The notes under the pieces are model-generated. The model worked only from the letters and a program-made list of their open reading frames with translations. It had not been told where the DNA came from and did not search any database. Shown here one piece after another: positions 47,541-60,167 of a stretch of DNA of 64,000 bases. Both the position numbers and the translations under genes were made by a program. Where the stretch lies: NCBI GenBank assembly GCA_018873225.1, contig JAEILZ010000004.1, positions 1,550,001 to 1,614,000 on the forward strand, given 5' to 3'. Positions within the stretch are counted from its first letter, which is position 1. The number at the start of each line of letters is the position of its first letter. Source of the DNA: [Phialemoniopsis] sp. UDSM-2020 (taxonomy: Eukaryota; Ascomycota; Sordariomycetes; Thyridiales; Thyridiaceae).

Positions 47541-47954
47541 GGTGGCCTAACTCATCCGGCTTTCAAGGATTCTTGTACAGATTTATGAGTAAGAATCCAT
47601 TTCAGATAGACCGTAATACCGTAATATACAATAAGAACGTGTTTCCGGAAGGAATTACACATGAGTCCTGTTGACAGTGTATCAATGCTGGCCAACTGAG
47701 CTTATATTTGGGCTGGTGTCCACCGACATGGACCACGAAATCCCCCGTGTTTGCCGGCCTTGGCAGTAGTTAGACAAGTGCTACTCCAGCTGGCTGCCAG
47801 TTGGCAACTGTGTTTGCAATACAGCATTCATCCAATTTGGCATACAAGTGGGTCCGCGCAGTAGCAGGGGTCTTATTTTTCGGGAAGCATTCGAGACCTC
47901 ACGAATCTGGTCCGAACATTTTCCAGCTGTTGCAGACACGGGAAGCAGGGCAAA
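47541..47954. other. Gap between acid phosphatase and MRPL7
   Basis: Phosphatase 3' end and MRPL7 promoter, same strand. No further feature recognised. Confidence 0.5.
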
Positions 47955-49124
47955 ATGGCGACTTTTCGCGAAGTGTCGCGGCCCTTGAGGCAGTTGCCGT
48001 TCAGTCAATTGATCAGGCCAGCAGGGCAATTTTGCGTTCGGCGATGCGCATCAACACAGGCTTCAAGCCAGGTCTCTGAGCTCGCGGACCTGGAGACAGA
48101 ATCATCTCTCCTGACCCCCGACCTTGGCGAGGATGTCAAAGCCAGGACTCCTAGAATCAGGGCCATGAAGAGGAAAACGAAGTTGCCCGGGAGCAGGTAA
48201 GCGACCACCTTTCAGGGCTCTTGAAGCTATCAACAAATCTAACAAACGCTAGATACCAATATCACCCTCCCAAGTACGAGCGCGGCCCTCTGCATCCTAT
48301 CCAGTCTCCCGCATCCTCGGATCCTGTCGCGCGAGACTTCGTCCCCGGCCCTTACAACCTACCTCGACTGAAGCAGACCTACCAGTCCACCATCGCCTCC
48401 GACCTCATGACTCTGGCTTACATTCACAAGCCCCCTGGAACCGTCGAGCGGGAAACGCCCGAGCGTCTACGAGGCTGGGACGGCTCTTCGCCGTACCACA
48501 AGAACCGAGCGCGTCGAGGACCTCGTGGTTCCGCTGTCCTCCGCCCGATCGAGAAGGACATTGACTTCCGCAACATTCCCGAGATCAAGTCGGTCACCGT
48601 CGTGTCGCACGTGCCTAAAGCTGCCAAGGACCCGGACCACCTCGTGGTCGCGCGCGCCATGATGCAGGCCATCACGGGTGCCGTCCCCGAGAACACCAAG
48701 GTCAAGACGAGTGTCGTGCAATGGGGTATGGTGGCCGGCAAGCAGGCCGGTGTCAAGGCCACGATCCATGGCAATGCCGCGTATGAGTTTGTGGACAAGT
48801 GCATCCACCTCGTCTTCCCCAAGATCAAGGACTGGAAGGGCATCAAGGGTAGCACCGGAGACAGCTCTGGCAACCTTGCTTGGGGTTTCGAGCCGGAGGA
48901 TATGGCCCACTTCCCGGAGATGGAGGCCAACTACTCTGTAAGCTTCTTGATCACTATTTGTTCCTCCCCCGTGCTGTATGCTGACCATGGCCCCCCAGAT
49001 GTACCCTCCCAAGATGGTTCCCGGTTGCCGCGTCTTTGTCGAGACCACTGCCCGATCGGATAGGCACGCCAGACTTCTGTTCCAGGCCATGGGTATTCCA
49101 TTCCATGGCGATCTTGTGGATTAG
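47955..49124 (+). CDS. MRPL7: Mitochondrial large ribosomal subunit protein uL5m
   Basis: Exons 47955-48196, 48253-48937 and 48999-49124 give 350 residues. The N-terminus (MATFREVSRPLRQLPFSQLI, then FCVRRCAST) is Arg/Ser-rich without acidic residues, a typical mitochondrial presequence. The uL5 core follows: KDIDFRNIPEIKSVTVVSHV, ARAMMQAITGAVPENTKV, VKATIHGNAAYEFVDKCIHLVFPKIKDWKGIKG (quoted in part) and, after the last intron, GCRVFVETTARSDRHARLLFQAMGIPF. uL5 binds 5S rRNA in bacteria; mitochondria of fungi lack 5S rRNA but keep the protein at the central protuberance. It converges with FES1. Confidence 0.93.
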
Positions 49125-49368
49125 ACGGTGTGCCGATGTATTATGGACATCTCCAAAAACATATTGTATCATACCTGTACATTGTGTACATCACTAGTAG
49201 CACGAGCATTGTGGTTTAAATAGAAAGAGAAAAATCAATAATTTCCTTTTTGGATCCGCCATATGTAACTTCAGTATGCACACTGTTGTATGGTATCATC
49301 TAAAGAACGCCCATTTCCCAGAACCAACGCCACTTTATGCAAACAAAATACCCGCAGAATGCATTCGT

Positions 49369-50022
49369 TTATGCCGTTGCCTTCGAGGCCTCCTCCTTCA
49401 GAGCATTCATTACGGTATCCACCGCGTCCATGTTTGTCGCATCAACCTTGTCGGAGGGTTTGCCCAGCTTGCCAAGCTCCTCCGAGCATACGTCCATCGC
49501 AGGCTGGTAGTTGCGGCACGCCGAGCTCAGCGCGTAGACGGCCTTCTTGCGCACGTGCGCCTTCTCCTCCTCATTCGTCGCAACGGCCACGAGCCTCGGG
49601 ACGCCGCCGAGGGCGAGCAGGCGCTCCTGGCTGGGCTCGTTGTTCTGCACGGCGGTGCCGACGCACCAGGCGGCCATGCGGCGCAGCTCGGCCTCCTCGT
49701 GCTCGAGCATGGACAGCAGGGGGGTCCAGAGTGAGAGGGCGCTGAGGTTGTTTGCGTTGTCGAGCGACTCGATGAGCTGCTCAAAGTTGTCAAAGGCCGT
49801 CAGCTTGTCCTCGAGGCTGACGTCCGGGTCGTCGCGGCTGGTGACGACGTCCATGGCCGCGCGCATGAGGTCGGCGTCCGAGGGCCCGCCGAAGAGGGAG
49901 GCCATGACCTCCGGATTGAGCTGCCGGGGCGGGGGCTGAGCGTCAGTAGACTCCTCGCGGTTGCCGGTGGTGTTTGTGTTTTCGATGCTCCATTTCAGGA
50001 GCTCGTTGAGGCCTCGGTCCAT
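49369..50022 (-). CDS. FES1: Hsp70 nucleotide exchange factor Fes1
   Basis: A single exon of 217 residues, the standard Fes1 length. Fes1/HspBP1 is an armadillo-repeat protein that releases ADP from cytosolic Hsp70 and aids disposal of misfolded proteins. It begins MDRGLNELLKWSIENT and contains the PRQLNPEVMASLFGGPSDADLM segment, then armadillo repeats: DKLTAFDNFEQLIESLDNANN, EEAELRRMAAWCVGTAVQNN, GGVPRLVAVATNEEEKAHV and RKKAVYALSSACRNYQPAMD. No intron. It shares a 2.3 kb upstream region with actin on the other strand. Confidence 0.95.
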   Translation of the reverse strand: MDRGLNELLKWSIENTNTTGNREESTDAQPPPRQLNPEVMASLFGGPSDADLMRAAMDVVTSRDDPDVSLEDKLTAFDNFEQLIESLDNANNLSALSLWTPLLSMLEHEEAELRRMAAWCVGTAVQNNEPSQERLLALGGVPRLVAVATNEEEKAHVRKKAVYALSSACRNYQPAMDVCSEELGKLGKPSDKVDATNMDAVDTVMNALKEEASKATA

Positions 50023-52300
50023 GGTGTAGATACTCTTGGTATATCGCCAGATATATGTGTCGATGTGGTGAAAGTTTTGAGAACTACGATATGAGTGATT
50101 GGCGAGAAAGTTATGAGAACCTTCTTAAATAGTCTATCAGACAATATTGCTGTGATTCTGAGTTGTCAAGATTTCCAAATCACTTTGACGTCCTGGAGCC
50201 TTGGAGTTTTTGTATCGCAAAAAGTTCGACCATACATCTTTAAAGCTGCTTTCCATTTTCGGGAAAGTTCACGAACATTCCATACGTAAATGGTTTAGCG
50301 TGAACACACGTGATAATCTTGGGCTTTCTTGCTTGGAGCTTCATGAGGCGTTCAAAGCCTTCACGAAACCTGCTTACCAGAGCCATTGAGGGCCATTTAT
50401 GATAATAATTCTATCTTGAATCACAAGAGGACTTGTCCTGAGCCTGAGATTCTCTCAGTGAGAAGGAAGATGCTATCACGGCTTCATTGATGCTGTATCT
50501 TGGCGGAACCCCGCCATCACAAGCAACCCAGCACTGCCCCACCTTCATTGCCCCTCGTCCACCTTGGGGGGAGGTACAAAAAAGATACTTCATGTCGGAT
50601 TGCGCTGACAGGTTTGCGGGATGCAACCAAGTCTAGAAGCAGAGGGTTGGCGCTCACATGTCGTAGAATGACGCGTCTGGTATGTTTTCGGGACGTCGTC
50701 TATTTGGAAACGACGTTTGGTAGGACTGTGCAGCCAATTGCTGAAACGGAATTCTTCTGCCTCGTCCAGGCTTCTCTGTAAAGGTCTTGGCGGCATCTCC
50801 GGGGTGGTTTCCCGCGAGGCTCCAGAATTCGCGAAAGGAGTCCACGTCAGCCGCAAGAGGCTTATCTCAAGACATATTCCCTCGCACCCGTCGGATACGC
50901 AAGGCGTCAAACTAGAGGGGCCGACAGACGTAATTCGGCATGCTAGTTGACCTGTCCCGTAGAGCTTGGCGGCAAATATACGTACACACGAAGCGCCGCA
51001 CATGCATATACAGGCAATTAAGGGCATCGGTGTTTCGAAACAGAAGAACTGGGGTTCAGCCTCGTGCTACGGAATGGGAGCAGGTTACATCATACTCTGG
51101 AGTGACGACCGGATGATAGCTTCTAAATTTGCAGCTTTTGGTGAATGGTCTTTCGGAATGTGTCCAAGATCTATCCCACTGCCTAGATATGCAGGTCTAC
51201 TTCGTACTTGAATTGGAGATATCAATGATTCAGGACCGGCACACGTTAGTCATCCGCCCCCTTGGTAGTCACAGCCAGTCGGGTGATACAGCACATCTCA
51301 AACATTAAGACAGTGATGCTTTACTATGATGGTAGCCTTCGAAACGTCCAGTTCGGGGCGGCATCACGGCGAGGGAATTCCGCCAACAGCATTCGCGTTG
51401 CCGAGAAGACAAGGGTCCGTTTCTGATGCAGGACGTCAAGCCCAAGGGTCATCGATTGACGTCTGCCTGGCATGTTAGCCAACAGCAGGAACTCGTCGTG
51501 ATGGTCCGCGGAATTTCCCAGCCACCCACAAACTCGTGCTCTTGCTGGAGGACGGTGAGTTTTATCATCAGGAGCAATCATACAGAGCAGGGGGGGCAGT
51601 GTATTCTCCATAGCTTGCGGGTCGTAGTGAATTGGATTGATCATGGATTGTGCTGCAAACCAGACCCAGCCCCCAGCTAGCTCGCAGGTGGTTAGGCGGT
51701 AAAGAAAGCTCCCTCCCACGCCCCCCCAATCGGCCGCTCTCGCTTCTGCGCCGTACCACAGTTTAGGCGGTCTCGAGTGCTTCGTCCTGCCACCCGAACC
51801 CACATTTTAGCGCACCACCCACTCAAAGCGATCGCGAGAAGCTGACGCCAAAGCGGCGCCGTACAGCACAGTAAAAAGGCCAGGACTGGACCCAAAGCAG
51901 AAAAAGCGCCCCAGTTAGCACGAAGTACCTGGCTGGGTACCTCCCCTTTTTCTGCACGCACTGCCAGCAGTGACATCGTCGCAACAACGGTTGTTCCTTC
52001 CTGCTGTTGCTCCAGAGTCGTGCCTTGGTGCCTTCCACCCCCCTCCCCTCTTTCCCACATCCTCAACCAAAAACCGGCCTCACCTTAAATTCACATCCCT
52101 CCTATTGTCCACCTAACCCATTCTCATCTCCTCCCCCCCAAAACATCAACGGCGTCACCGTCCGCAAATCCTCTCTCCATTTTCATAAACGACATCGCTT
52201 GGTCGATCTGGGAATCGCTCAAGCTCTCAATTCTTCATTTCATTTCTTTTTGACATTGCTTGATCTATTTTTCCCTCAGGGAACTACGTAATCCGTCAAC
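50023..52300. other. Divergent FES1/actin intergenic region
   Basis: Long shared upstream region. The last 300 bases before actin (52000-52270) are strongly C/T-rich on the plus strand, typical of highly expressed fungal promoters and leaders. No gene recognised in the remainder. Confidence 0.55.
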
Positions 52301-53934
<1,634 letters not shown>

Positions 53935-54468
53935 GGTATGATACGAGGACGCCGAGGCAGTTGACCTCTCCCCGAGTGGCAATCGATGCTAACGGCTTTC
54001 TCAGCGTCGCCACTTCTGCATGACGAATTCTGGGTGCCCGTACCAACGAGCTCAGGCCCATTTCAACGAGATCAACCCCGATACAGAGCCTCTGACATTG
54101 CGAATGTACCCAGAACTAGTCTCATCTGTCCAAAAAGTTATCACCATGGTCGAGAGTTGGGGGCGATTCATACTTCTCCGTAGGAAAAATATGAAGGCGA
54201 TTGTTTTTTCATAAGGGTACTGGTTTGTGAAGGACGGGGTGGGCAAGTCTATACGGAGGTTGATCATGCAATTCACTTTTGGTTCCCCTTTGCCTACATG
54301 CGGAGATGACGGCCCTTTTTTCACGTGCTACCATAAGTATGAGAGATGTTTTTAGAATTGAGCAGACCTTTCAAAATCGCGTTGATCCTGCTGCACATGT
54401 GTCTGTCTACTCTTCGAGCTGCAGGTTGCGTTCTGAGCTCCAGCTCTAGTTGCAGATATGAGACCAAA
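53935..54468. other. Convergent actin/release-factor-like 3' region
   Basis: Actin 3' untranslated region including the probable intron; the minus-strand neighbour ends at 54469. Nothing else recognised. Confidence 0.5.
53936..54004 (+). other. ACT1: Probable intron in the actin 3' untranslated region
   Basis: One base after the stop codon begins GTATGATACG. It is followed by the branch-like TGCTAACG and the acceptor CTTTCTCAG, giving a 69-base intron with the same size and signals as the coding introns. Confidence 0.65.
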
Positions 54469-55070
54469 TCAGGCACTGGGCTTCTCTTCTGGTATGGCTT
54501 GGGGCTCTGATGAAGCGTCTGCCTGGTGCTGCTGCTCCGCGTCTTGGCTATCCTCGTCCTGGCGGTACTTCCTGCGGCTCTTCTTGGCCGCGCTCGCTTT
54601 CTTTTTTCGCTTTGAATCTCCCACAATCGCCGTTCTGCTCTGCTCGCCGTTCTCTATCATGTCGAGTTTAGCCGCTAAGAGATCGCGCGCTATCTTGCGG
54701 TTTTGGGATCGTGATCGGGTCGCCTGCGACTTGACCACAATACCAGTCGGGATATGTGTTAGTTGGACGGCGGAATTGGTTTTATTCTGGGCAGAACAAG
54801 TCAACCAGGATATCCGCGACATAAACCAAGGAAGCTAGGCAGACGTACGATTTTCTGTCCACCCGGCCCACTACCTTTCAGGTAAGACTCCTTCAGATCT
54901 GTATCTGGAGGCGGCTTGGGCCGGGTTGGCATCTGCTTGGTGGAGAGCCATGGTGTACCCTGGTGAAAGTACGCCTGCTGGGTGAAGGAGATTCGCGAAG
55001 GTCGGCCTAGAGTCAGGCGTGGTATATTACAACATGCCGGCACGGAGGACCGGAGAGCTGGAAGCATCAT
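54469..55070 (-). CDS. Mitochondrial release-factor-like GGQ protein (MTRFR/Rso55-like)
   Basis: Exons 55070-54849 and 54786-54469 (minus strand) give 179 residues. The only domain is the peptidyl-tRNA hydrolysis domain of class I release factors: ESYLKGSGPGGQKI, then after the intron NKTNSAVQLTHIPTGIVVKS and QATRSRSQNRKIARDLLA. GGQ is the catalytic motif that enters the peptidyl-transferase centre. There is no codon-recognition domain, as in human MTRFR (C12orf65) and yeast Rso55, which rescue stalled mitochondrial ribosomes. The N-terminus MMLPALRSSVPACCNIPRL looks like a mitochondrial presequence; an in-frame ATG at 55103-55101 would add 11 residues. The tail is basic (KRKKKASAAKKSRRKYR), suited to rRNA binding. 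Start choice is uncertain, family firm. Confidence 0.88.
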
Positions 55071-55467
55071 CGCGGTATTAAACGCTCCATGGCTTTTGGC
55101 CATGAGGAAGCAATGTGATGTTATGCAGTCAGTTACCAAGCGCAATGTCAATTCCTTATCGGCGATTGGATAGCGCGCCATCAGGATGCCAAAATTTTGA
55201 TTAGGGGCGGGAGGGCTCCACGTCCGGGGGGCAAAATGCCATGCATGGCCGCGGTTTTGGTTGCAGTGGGCCAATCACGGAAGACGCGGGACCCTGAACG
55301 ACTCCTAATCTTCAATTTGACAGGAACCATATTAAACACTAGGAATCCCAACACACTCCTTTCTTTCGCGAAGAGAACTACAGTACAGTACAAAGCCCGC
55401 GCGACTCGCGACCTACCGGTCAATCTGATATCTCGCCCTCCTCTACTACAACAAACTACGCACCACA
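55071..55467. other. Short divergent promoter region
   Basis: Lies between the start codons of the release-factor-like gene and the serine palmitoyltransferase small-subunit-like gene. No other feature seen. Confidence 0.5.
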
Positions 55468-56112
55468 ATGCGCCCCAACACCGCCGACGCCGAGGAGATC
55501 CTGAGCAAGGGGGAGGGCCGCCGGCACGCCGTCGAGATCGAGCGCCCGGACGAGAAGAGGGCGCAGAAGAAGCAGCACGACGACCTGCAGCTCATGTACG
55601 CCGCCCAGCAGCGCAACCACTACATCGCCATGGGCAAGCTCGAGACCGACAACGGCGACCTGTCGCCTCTCGGCCGCTTCAGCAAGTGGATCAAGCTCAA
55701 GATCTACCAGTTCGAGGCCACCTACACCCTCACCATGTTCTCCTCGGCCGAGAAGTTTGTCTTTTGTAAGTCATCTGGTCTACGGGGCCCCCTTTGTGGC
55801 GGCACCCCTGACGAGCGCTCGTCAATGAATGGAGTCGAGAGTTCGTTGTTGCTGACCCCCGATGTAACAGATTCGATCCTCTTCCTGCTGTCTAGCCTCA
55901 CCATGATCGCCTGCTTCCTCTACCTGCCTCACCACATCGCCTTCATCGCCAACCGCGCGTGGTTCTACGTTCACGGCGACAATGTCGACGTCGTGGAGCG
56001 GACCATGGAGGCCGTCTCCGAGCTCGCCTCAGCCAAGCTCGCAGCGGGACAGGCAACGTCAACCACCATCACGGTAGCACAGAAGACTGTGTCTATTGTC
56101 CGTGAGCTGTAG
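55468..56112 (+). CDS. Serine palmitoyltransferase small subunit-like membrane protein
   Basis: Exons 55468-55765 and 55871-56112 give 179 residues. The core spans the intron: KIYQFEATYTLTMFSSAEKF, VFYSILFLLSSLTMIACFLYL (a single hydrophobic helix) and PHHIAFIANRAWFYVHGD. The pattern, an amphipathic aromatic segment, one membrane helix and then PHH/RAWFY, resembles the small activating subunits of serine palmitoyltransferase (ssSPT/Tsc3), which boost the first step of sphingolipid synthesis in the ER. This protein is longer than animal ssSPT, with a charged N-terminus (EILSKGEGRRHAVEIERPDEK in part) and an alanine-rich C-terminal helix. The assignment rests on this pattern only. Confidence 0.75.
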   Translation: MRPNTADAEEILSKGEGRRHAVEIERPDEKRAQKKQHDDLQLMYAAQQRNHYIAMGKLETDNGDLSPLGRFSKWIKLKIYQFEATYTLTMFSSAEKFVFCKSSGLRGPLCGGTPDERSSMNGVESSLLLTPDVTDSILFLLSSLTMIACFLYLPHHIAFIANRAWFYVHGDNVDVVERTMEAVSELASAKLAAGQATSTTITVAQKTVSIVREL

Positions 56113-56605
56113 ACACATATCGCACTTCTCCTGCTCATCAGGGCTTCGGGGCGAATGGGAGCACGGGTGTGGGACAAATGAGGCCTCCTACGTGGCCGGC
56201 CTAGTACGATAGATGTGGAGGGCAGAATCTCAGCATTCGTAAATGACATCTAGTCCAACGACAATGGCGTTCGGGGTTTGGCTTGTGGGAATATCTGGAA
56301 TCATGGCCCTATCGGGCATCATGAACATATCACGAATAATCTTAATCAAAAGACTTGACAACTATCACGCTTCCGGAGCAGACCAAGCACAGTGAATGTC
56401 CTCGCTTGAACCGTTCAATTATATGTCTGTGACGGTATACACTCTTAGAGAGCTGTCCTCTCCAGCTACGGCGAGGTCGAAACCAGTAGCATCCTGGACA
56501 TCTTGTGAGGGCCTCCAGGCCAACTGCAGAACGGGCTTTGGTAGCCATAACCTAGTAGTGCAGGATTAGCTCGTGTGCTCGTCATGAAATAAATAGCAAA
56601 GCGAC
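56113..56605. other. Convergent 3' region
   Basis: Tail-to-tail gap between the ssSPT-like gene and ELP2. No gene recognised. Confidence 0.5.
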
Positions 56606-59047
56606 TTACCGTTCGTGAAGGTCAAACTTGGAACGGACTGACAAATCCGCACGCGCGAGGCGGTATATTGACAACTTGCCCACCTCATTACCCACAGCCA
56701 GCACCAAATCTGCTCCTTCTGCTTGCCTCCATAGAAACTCAACAGCAGTCACTGGGTGCTCGCCCGCCACTGTTGTCACGAGCTCGTACGTAGTCTTGCC
56801 GTCAGCCTTCTTCTCGCCCCAGACCTTAACGTTCTTATCCCTTCCCGCCGTTGCAAACACACGCCTCTCTTCGCCCGCGCTGAGCGACCAGGCGCAATCC
56901 AGGATCATTCGTGTGTGTGCCTTGGGCATGAGTTGCAGCGGCTCATAGGTAAGCCGCCTGTCGTCGCCGTCACCAGCAACAGCATCAGTCCTCTCAAACA
57001 CAGCCCACTGCCTGTCTCGTCCGACGCTGAGTAGGAAGCGGTCATCGCTCGAGAAGCGCAGGCGCGCAGCCGTGAGCGAGTGCGCCACGAGGGGCGGCCT
57101 GACCTCGGTCCAGCCGCGCGTCTCGAACAGTCGGATGACGGCGTGGTTGGTCGAGCTGGCCTTGCACGCGCTGGCGACGAGGCTGCCGTCGTGCGACGCG
57201 GCGAGGCAGCTGATCTCGTAGCCGTGGCCGTACAGCTTCTCGACCTCGGGCCACAGCGTGTGCCGCGAGAGACTCTCCTCAAAGGGCGGGTGGTCGAAGT
57301 CGAGGGTCGACTTGCGCACGACCGAGGCCGGGTCCATGGCGTTGTGGTCAAAGTCGTCGACGGGCGCGAGCTCCTCGTCGTCGTCGACCGCGTCGATGGC
57401 CTTGTTCGACAGGCCGAGCACGGGGACGTTGGCGGCGTCGGGCATGGCCTCGATGCTAGCCAGGTCGGACTCCGCGCCGCCAGTCAGGCGGGTGATCATC
57501 TTGGCCACGGCCTTGGGCTCGGAGAAGACACGCATGAGCTTCTCGTCTGCGCCGGAGACGAACTGGGATGCTCCCAGGGCGGCGATGCAGTTGAGGTCGT
57601 AGCCGTGGATCTGTGGCCTCGACATCTCGTGCCATGTGCGTGACTGTCCAGCGGGCTTCCATTCGGCGTGCAGGCGGGTAGTCTGATCTGAGGATGTTGA
57701 CAATAGGTACCGGCCATCTCGTGACCACGAGATGCCGGTCACAGCCCTGGTGTGTCCCGAGACAGATAGAACCTGTATCCAACGTCCTTCCGTAGAGTCA
57801 TAGGTCCACCGCCTCCAGCTGCCGGTCCTGCCGAGAACAACCATAGAATCACCCGACGGCGACCATAGGCCTGTCCAGAAGCCGCCTATACTGCCGGTCG
57901 CGGTTGTTGCGCCCTTTTCTCTGCTAAGCTCACCGAGTCTTGCAGTGGTGACCCAGATGCCGGTACTAGCATCTGCCTCCCATATCGCGAGCGAGTTGTC
58001 TGCCGAGGTAGAGAGTAGCCGCAGGCAGCCGTCCGCTGCGGCATGCCATTTGGCACTGTAGATCCAGTCGTCGTGACCGAACAGCAAAGCCTCGAAAGAC
58101 ACGGAGTAGTCTTCATCCCCAGCCTTAATCCTGTGGGCTTTGTTTGATGGTGATTTGCCGGGTAGAAAGGCACCCATTGTTTCTTGTCCCATGGCAGCCT
58201 GAACGGGCAGATCCTTGCCCTTGTGTATCCGCCAAAGACGCACATATTTATCTTGGCTTGCGGATGCAAGTAATATATCCCCGGCGGATCCAGGTGCCTC
58301 ACGAGTGAAGTCGAGTGACCTGATCCATCCTTCGTGGCCGGACAGAGAAGCCTGCAATGAGAATTGCAACGTTCCGTCCGAGGACTTGGACCCAGAGAAG
58401 ATTTGGATGATGTCTTTGGTTCCAGCAGAAGCCAGAACGAATGACGAATCTTGGTCGTCAAGAGGGCTGAGTGCTAGAGCAAGAGGGAAGTACTTGGGTT
58501 TTGTTTTGATCGTCTGCAGCAGCTGCAATTTGTTCGAGTCAAATGCCCATATCCCGATGGCCGCATCAGCAGACCCCGTGGCTAGGATCCTCTTCCTTCC
58601 AACATCGGAAACTGTAGTCTGTACAGCCGGTACGGCAATACAGTGGATTGGTGCCTCGTGGTCCTGCAGTGTTTGCACACACTCCGCATTGCCATCCTGA
58701 TCAACAGCCCATAGCTTGAGCAGGCGGTCGTTTCCACCGCTGACTATGAACAGTGGCTCACTGTTCTCATGCCGGGGTAGGAACTTGACGGCATTCACTA
58801 CATCCTTGTGGCCACTCAGAAGATGTGAGACGCCGCTCGATGGTGAAGCCTTTTGTAGGACGCTCGTTAGCTGGCCATCACTGTATCATGGCATAAGACT
58901 TCATCTCTGACTTACATCTGGTCGCCACAGGGCTATGTTGTTGTCTGCCCCATAAGCAAGCAGACCATCGGAGCTCCAGTCTGCGACAGCTGTATGTCGG
59001 TTGGCTCCTACTGAGAGGTAGCTCACATCGACCGTCGCTTCACCCAT
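56606..59047 (-). CDS. ELP2: Elongator complex subunit Elp2, WD40 scaffold
   Basis: Exons 59047-58916 and 58870-56606 (minus strand) give 798 residues, the usual Elp2 size. Elongator (Elp1-6) adds the carboxymethyl group leading to mcm5U34 on tRNA anticodons; Elp2 is its double WD40 propeller. The first exon reads GEATVDVSYLSVGANRHTAV and ADWSSDGLLAYGADNNIALW, and the second begins LTSVLQKASPSSGVSHLLSG. Elp2 repeats follow: LFGHDDWIYSAKWHAAADG, SVSGHTRAVTGISWSRDGRY, then RPQIHGYDLNCIAALGASQF and KLYGHGYEISCLAASHDGSL. The intron is only 45 bases, with donor GTAAGT and acceptor GGCCAG. It lies head to head with URM1, 477 bases between start codons. Confidence 0.95.
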
Positions 59048-59524
59048 GATATCGAGTCGACAGTCACACCTGTCAAAGGCGCATGGTCCTCTTTTGATGT
59101 GCAATAGACTGAGATGGCGTGAGAAGTTGTTGGTTCGAGAGACTGGTCTTCTCCTCTCCTTCTTCCTAGTTCGTCGACTATTATTATCGAACTACCCCGA
59201 TATCGATCAATTCTTCATAGGATTTTCTCACAATGAGATGCTTCTGACCAACCCCAAAATTTGGATATGTAAATTCTAGCCCTTCTCTATTCGCACTGTC
59301 CATTCCATGCCCAAAATGTACCCTTCAGGCAAGTACACACAGTGCCTAGAACTGTATGAAAAACAGCCTTGGCACGGGCGCTAACAATTTTAGTAGATGG
59401 ACCTTATTTGGGCAACCAACGTTTGGAGCTTCTTAGATATTCTTACTCACACTCATTACCATCTCCCCAACCACAACCACCTTCACAGAAAATTCTGGGT
59501 TTCTCTCTTGAAGCTCCCATTGAT
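59048..59524. other. Head-to-head ELP2/URM1 promoter region
   Basis: The whole space between two divergent tRNA-modification genes. CATTACCATCTCCCCAACC and neighbouring C/T-rich sequence near 59450 precede URM1. No distinct regulator site recognised. Confidence 0.6.
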
Positions 59525-60167
59525 ATGGCGCAACAACCAATCTCTGAGCCAGCAGTGGCGGAGGGGACTACTGCTACTGAAGTGCCCACAATGCCCATTG
59601 TCGTGGATTTTTCGTGAGTGTGCACTTTGCTTCTCCCGTGCGGCTACTCCTAGCTGCCTCTCTAAGCCTCAACCCACTGGATCTTCTATCGTTGCTTTTT
59701 GAGCCCTAAACCTTGACTCGACCTAAAACGGCCTCTCCGGGGCTTCCTTCTCATGCATCCGTCATTTCTTGATTGGCTTGTATTAACACTAACATGGGTT
59801 GTGCTTGTAGCGGTGGTCTCGAGATGCTCTTTTCAGATCAAAGGCGTCACAAGTTGGCGATCCCCACCAAGGGTCAGGATGGCAAGCCTGTCACGGTGGC
59901 GTTTCTGATCGATTACCTATGCGACAACACCATGAAGGATAGCCGGAAAGAGTTGTTCGTGCTCGATGGTCACCTGCAAGTACCCCTGGCCCTACCATGG
60001 CTCGTTCGAAGCAGCTTCTCGTTTACGTTGCTAACCTTTCTGACAATAGCCGGCCGGGCATCTTGTGTCTCATCAACGATGCCGATTGGGAGTTGGAGGG
60101 CGAAGAGGCGTACGAGTTGCAAAGTGGTGACAACATCCTGTTCGTATCAACGTTGCACGGCGGCTAG
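59525..60167 (+). CDS. URM1: Ubiquitin-related modifier Urm1
   Basis: Exons 59525-59613, 59811-59975 and 60050-60167 give 123 residues. Urm1 is the sulfur carrier of tRNA 2-thiolation and also a protein modifier; Uba4 activates its C-terminal glycine as a thiocarboxylate. The conserved core reads [58 protein letters not shown] and [20 protein letters not shown], and the protein ends STLHGG with the essential diglycine. About 20 extra residues precede the fold. The second intron begins with GC instead of GT (CCT then GCAAGT) and ends AATAG; no GT donor nearby keeps the HLRPGIL reading. Its partner pathway gene ELP2 lies just upstream on the other strand. Confidence 0.95.

Noticed and set aside
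55103..55274. Longer N-terminus for the release-factor-like protein
   Set aside because: The frame is open to 55274, but MMLPALRSS at 55070 already gives a good presequence; only the ATG at 55103 is a real alternative.
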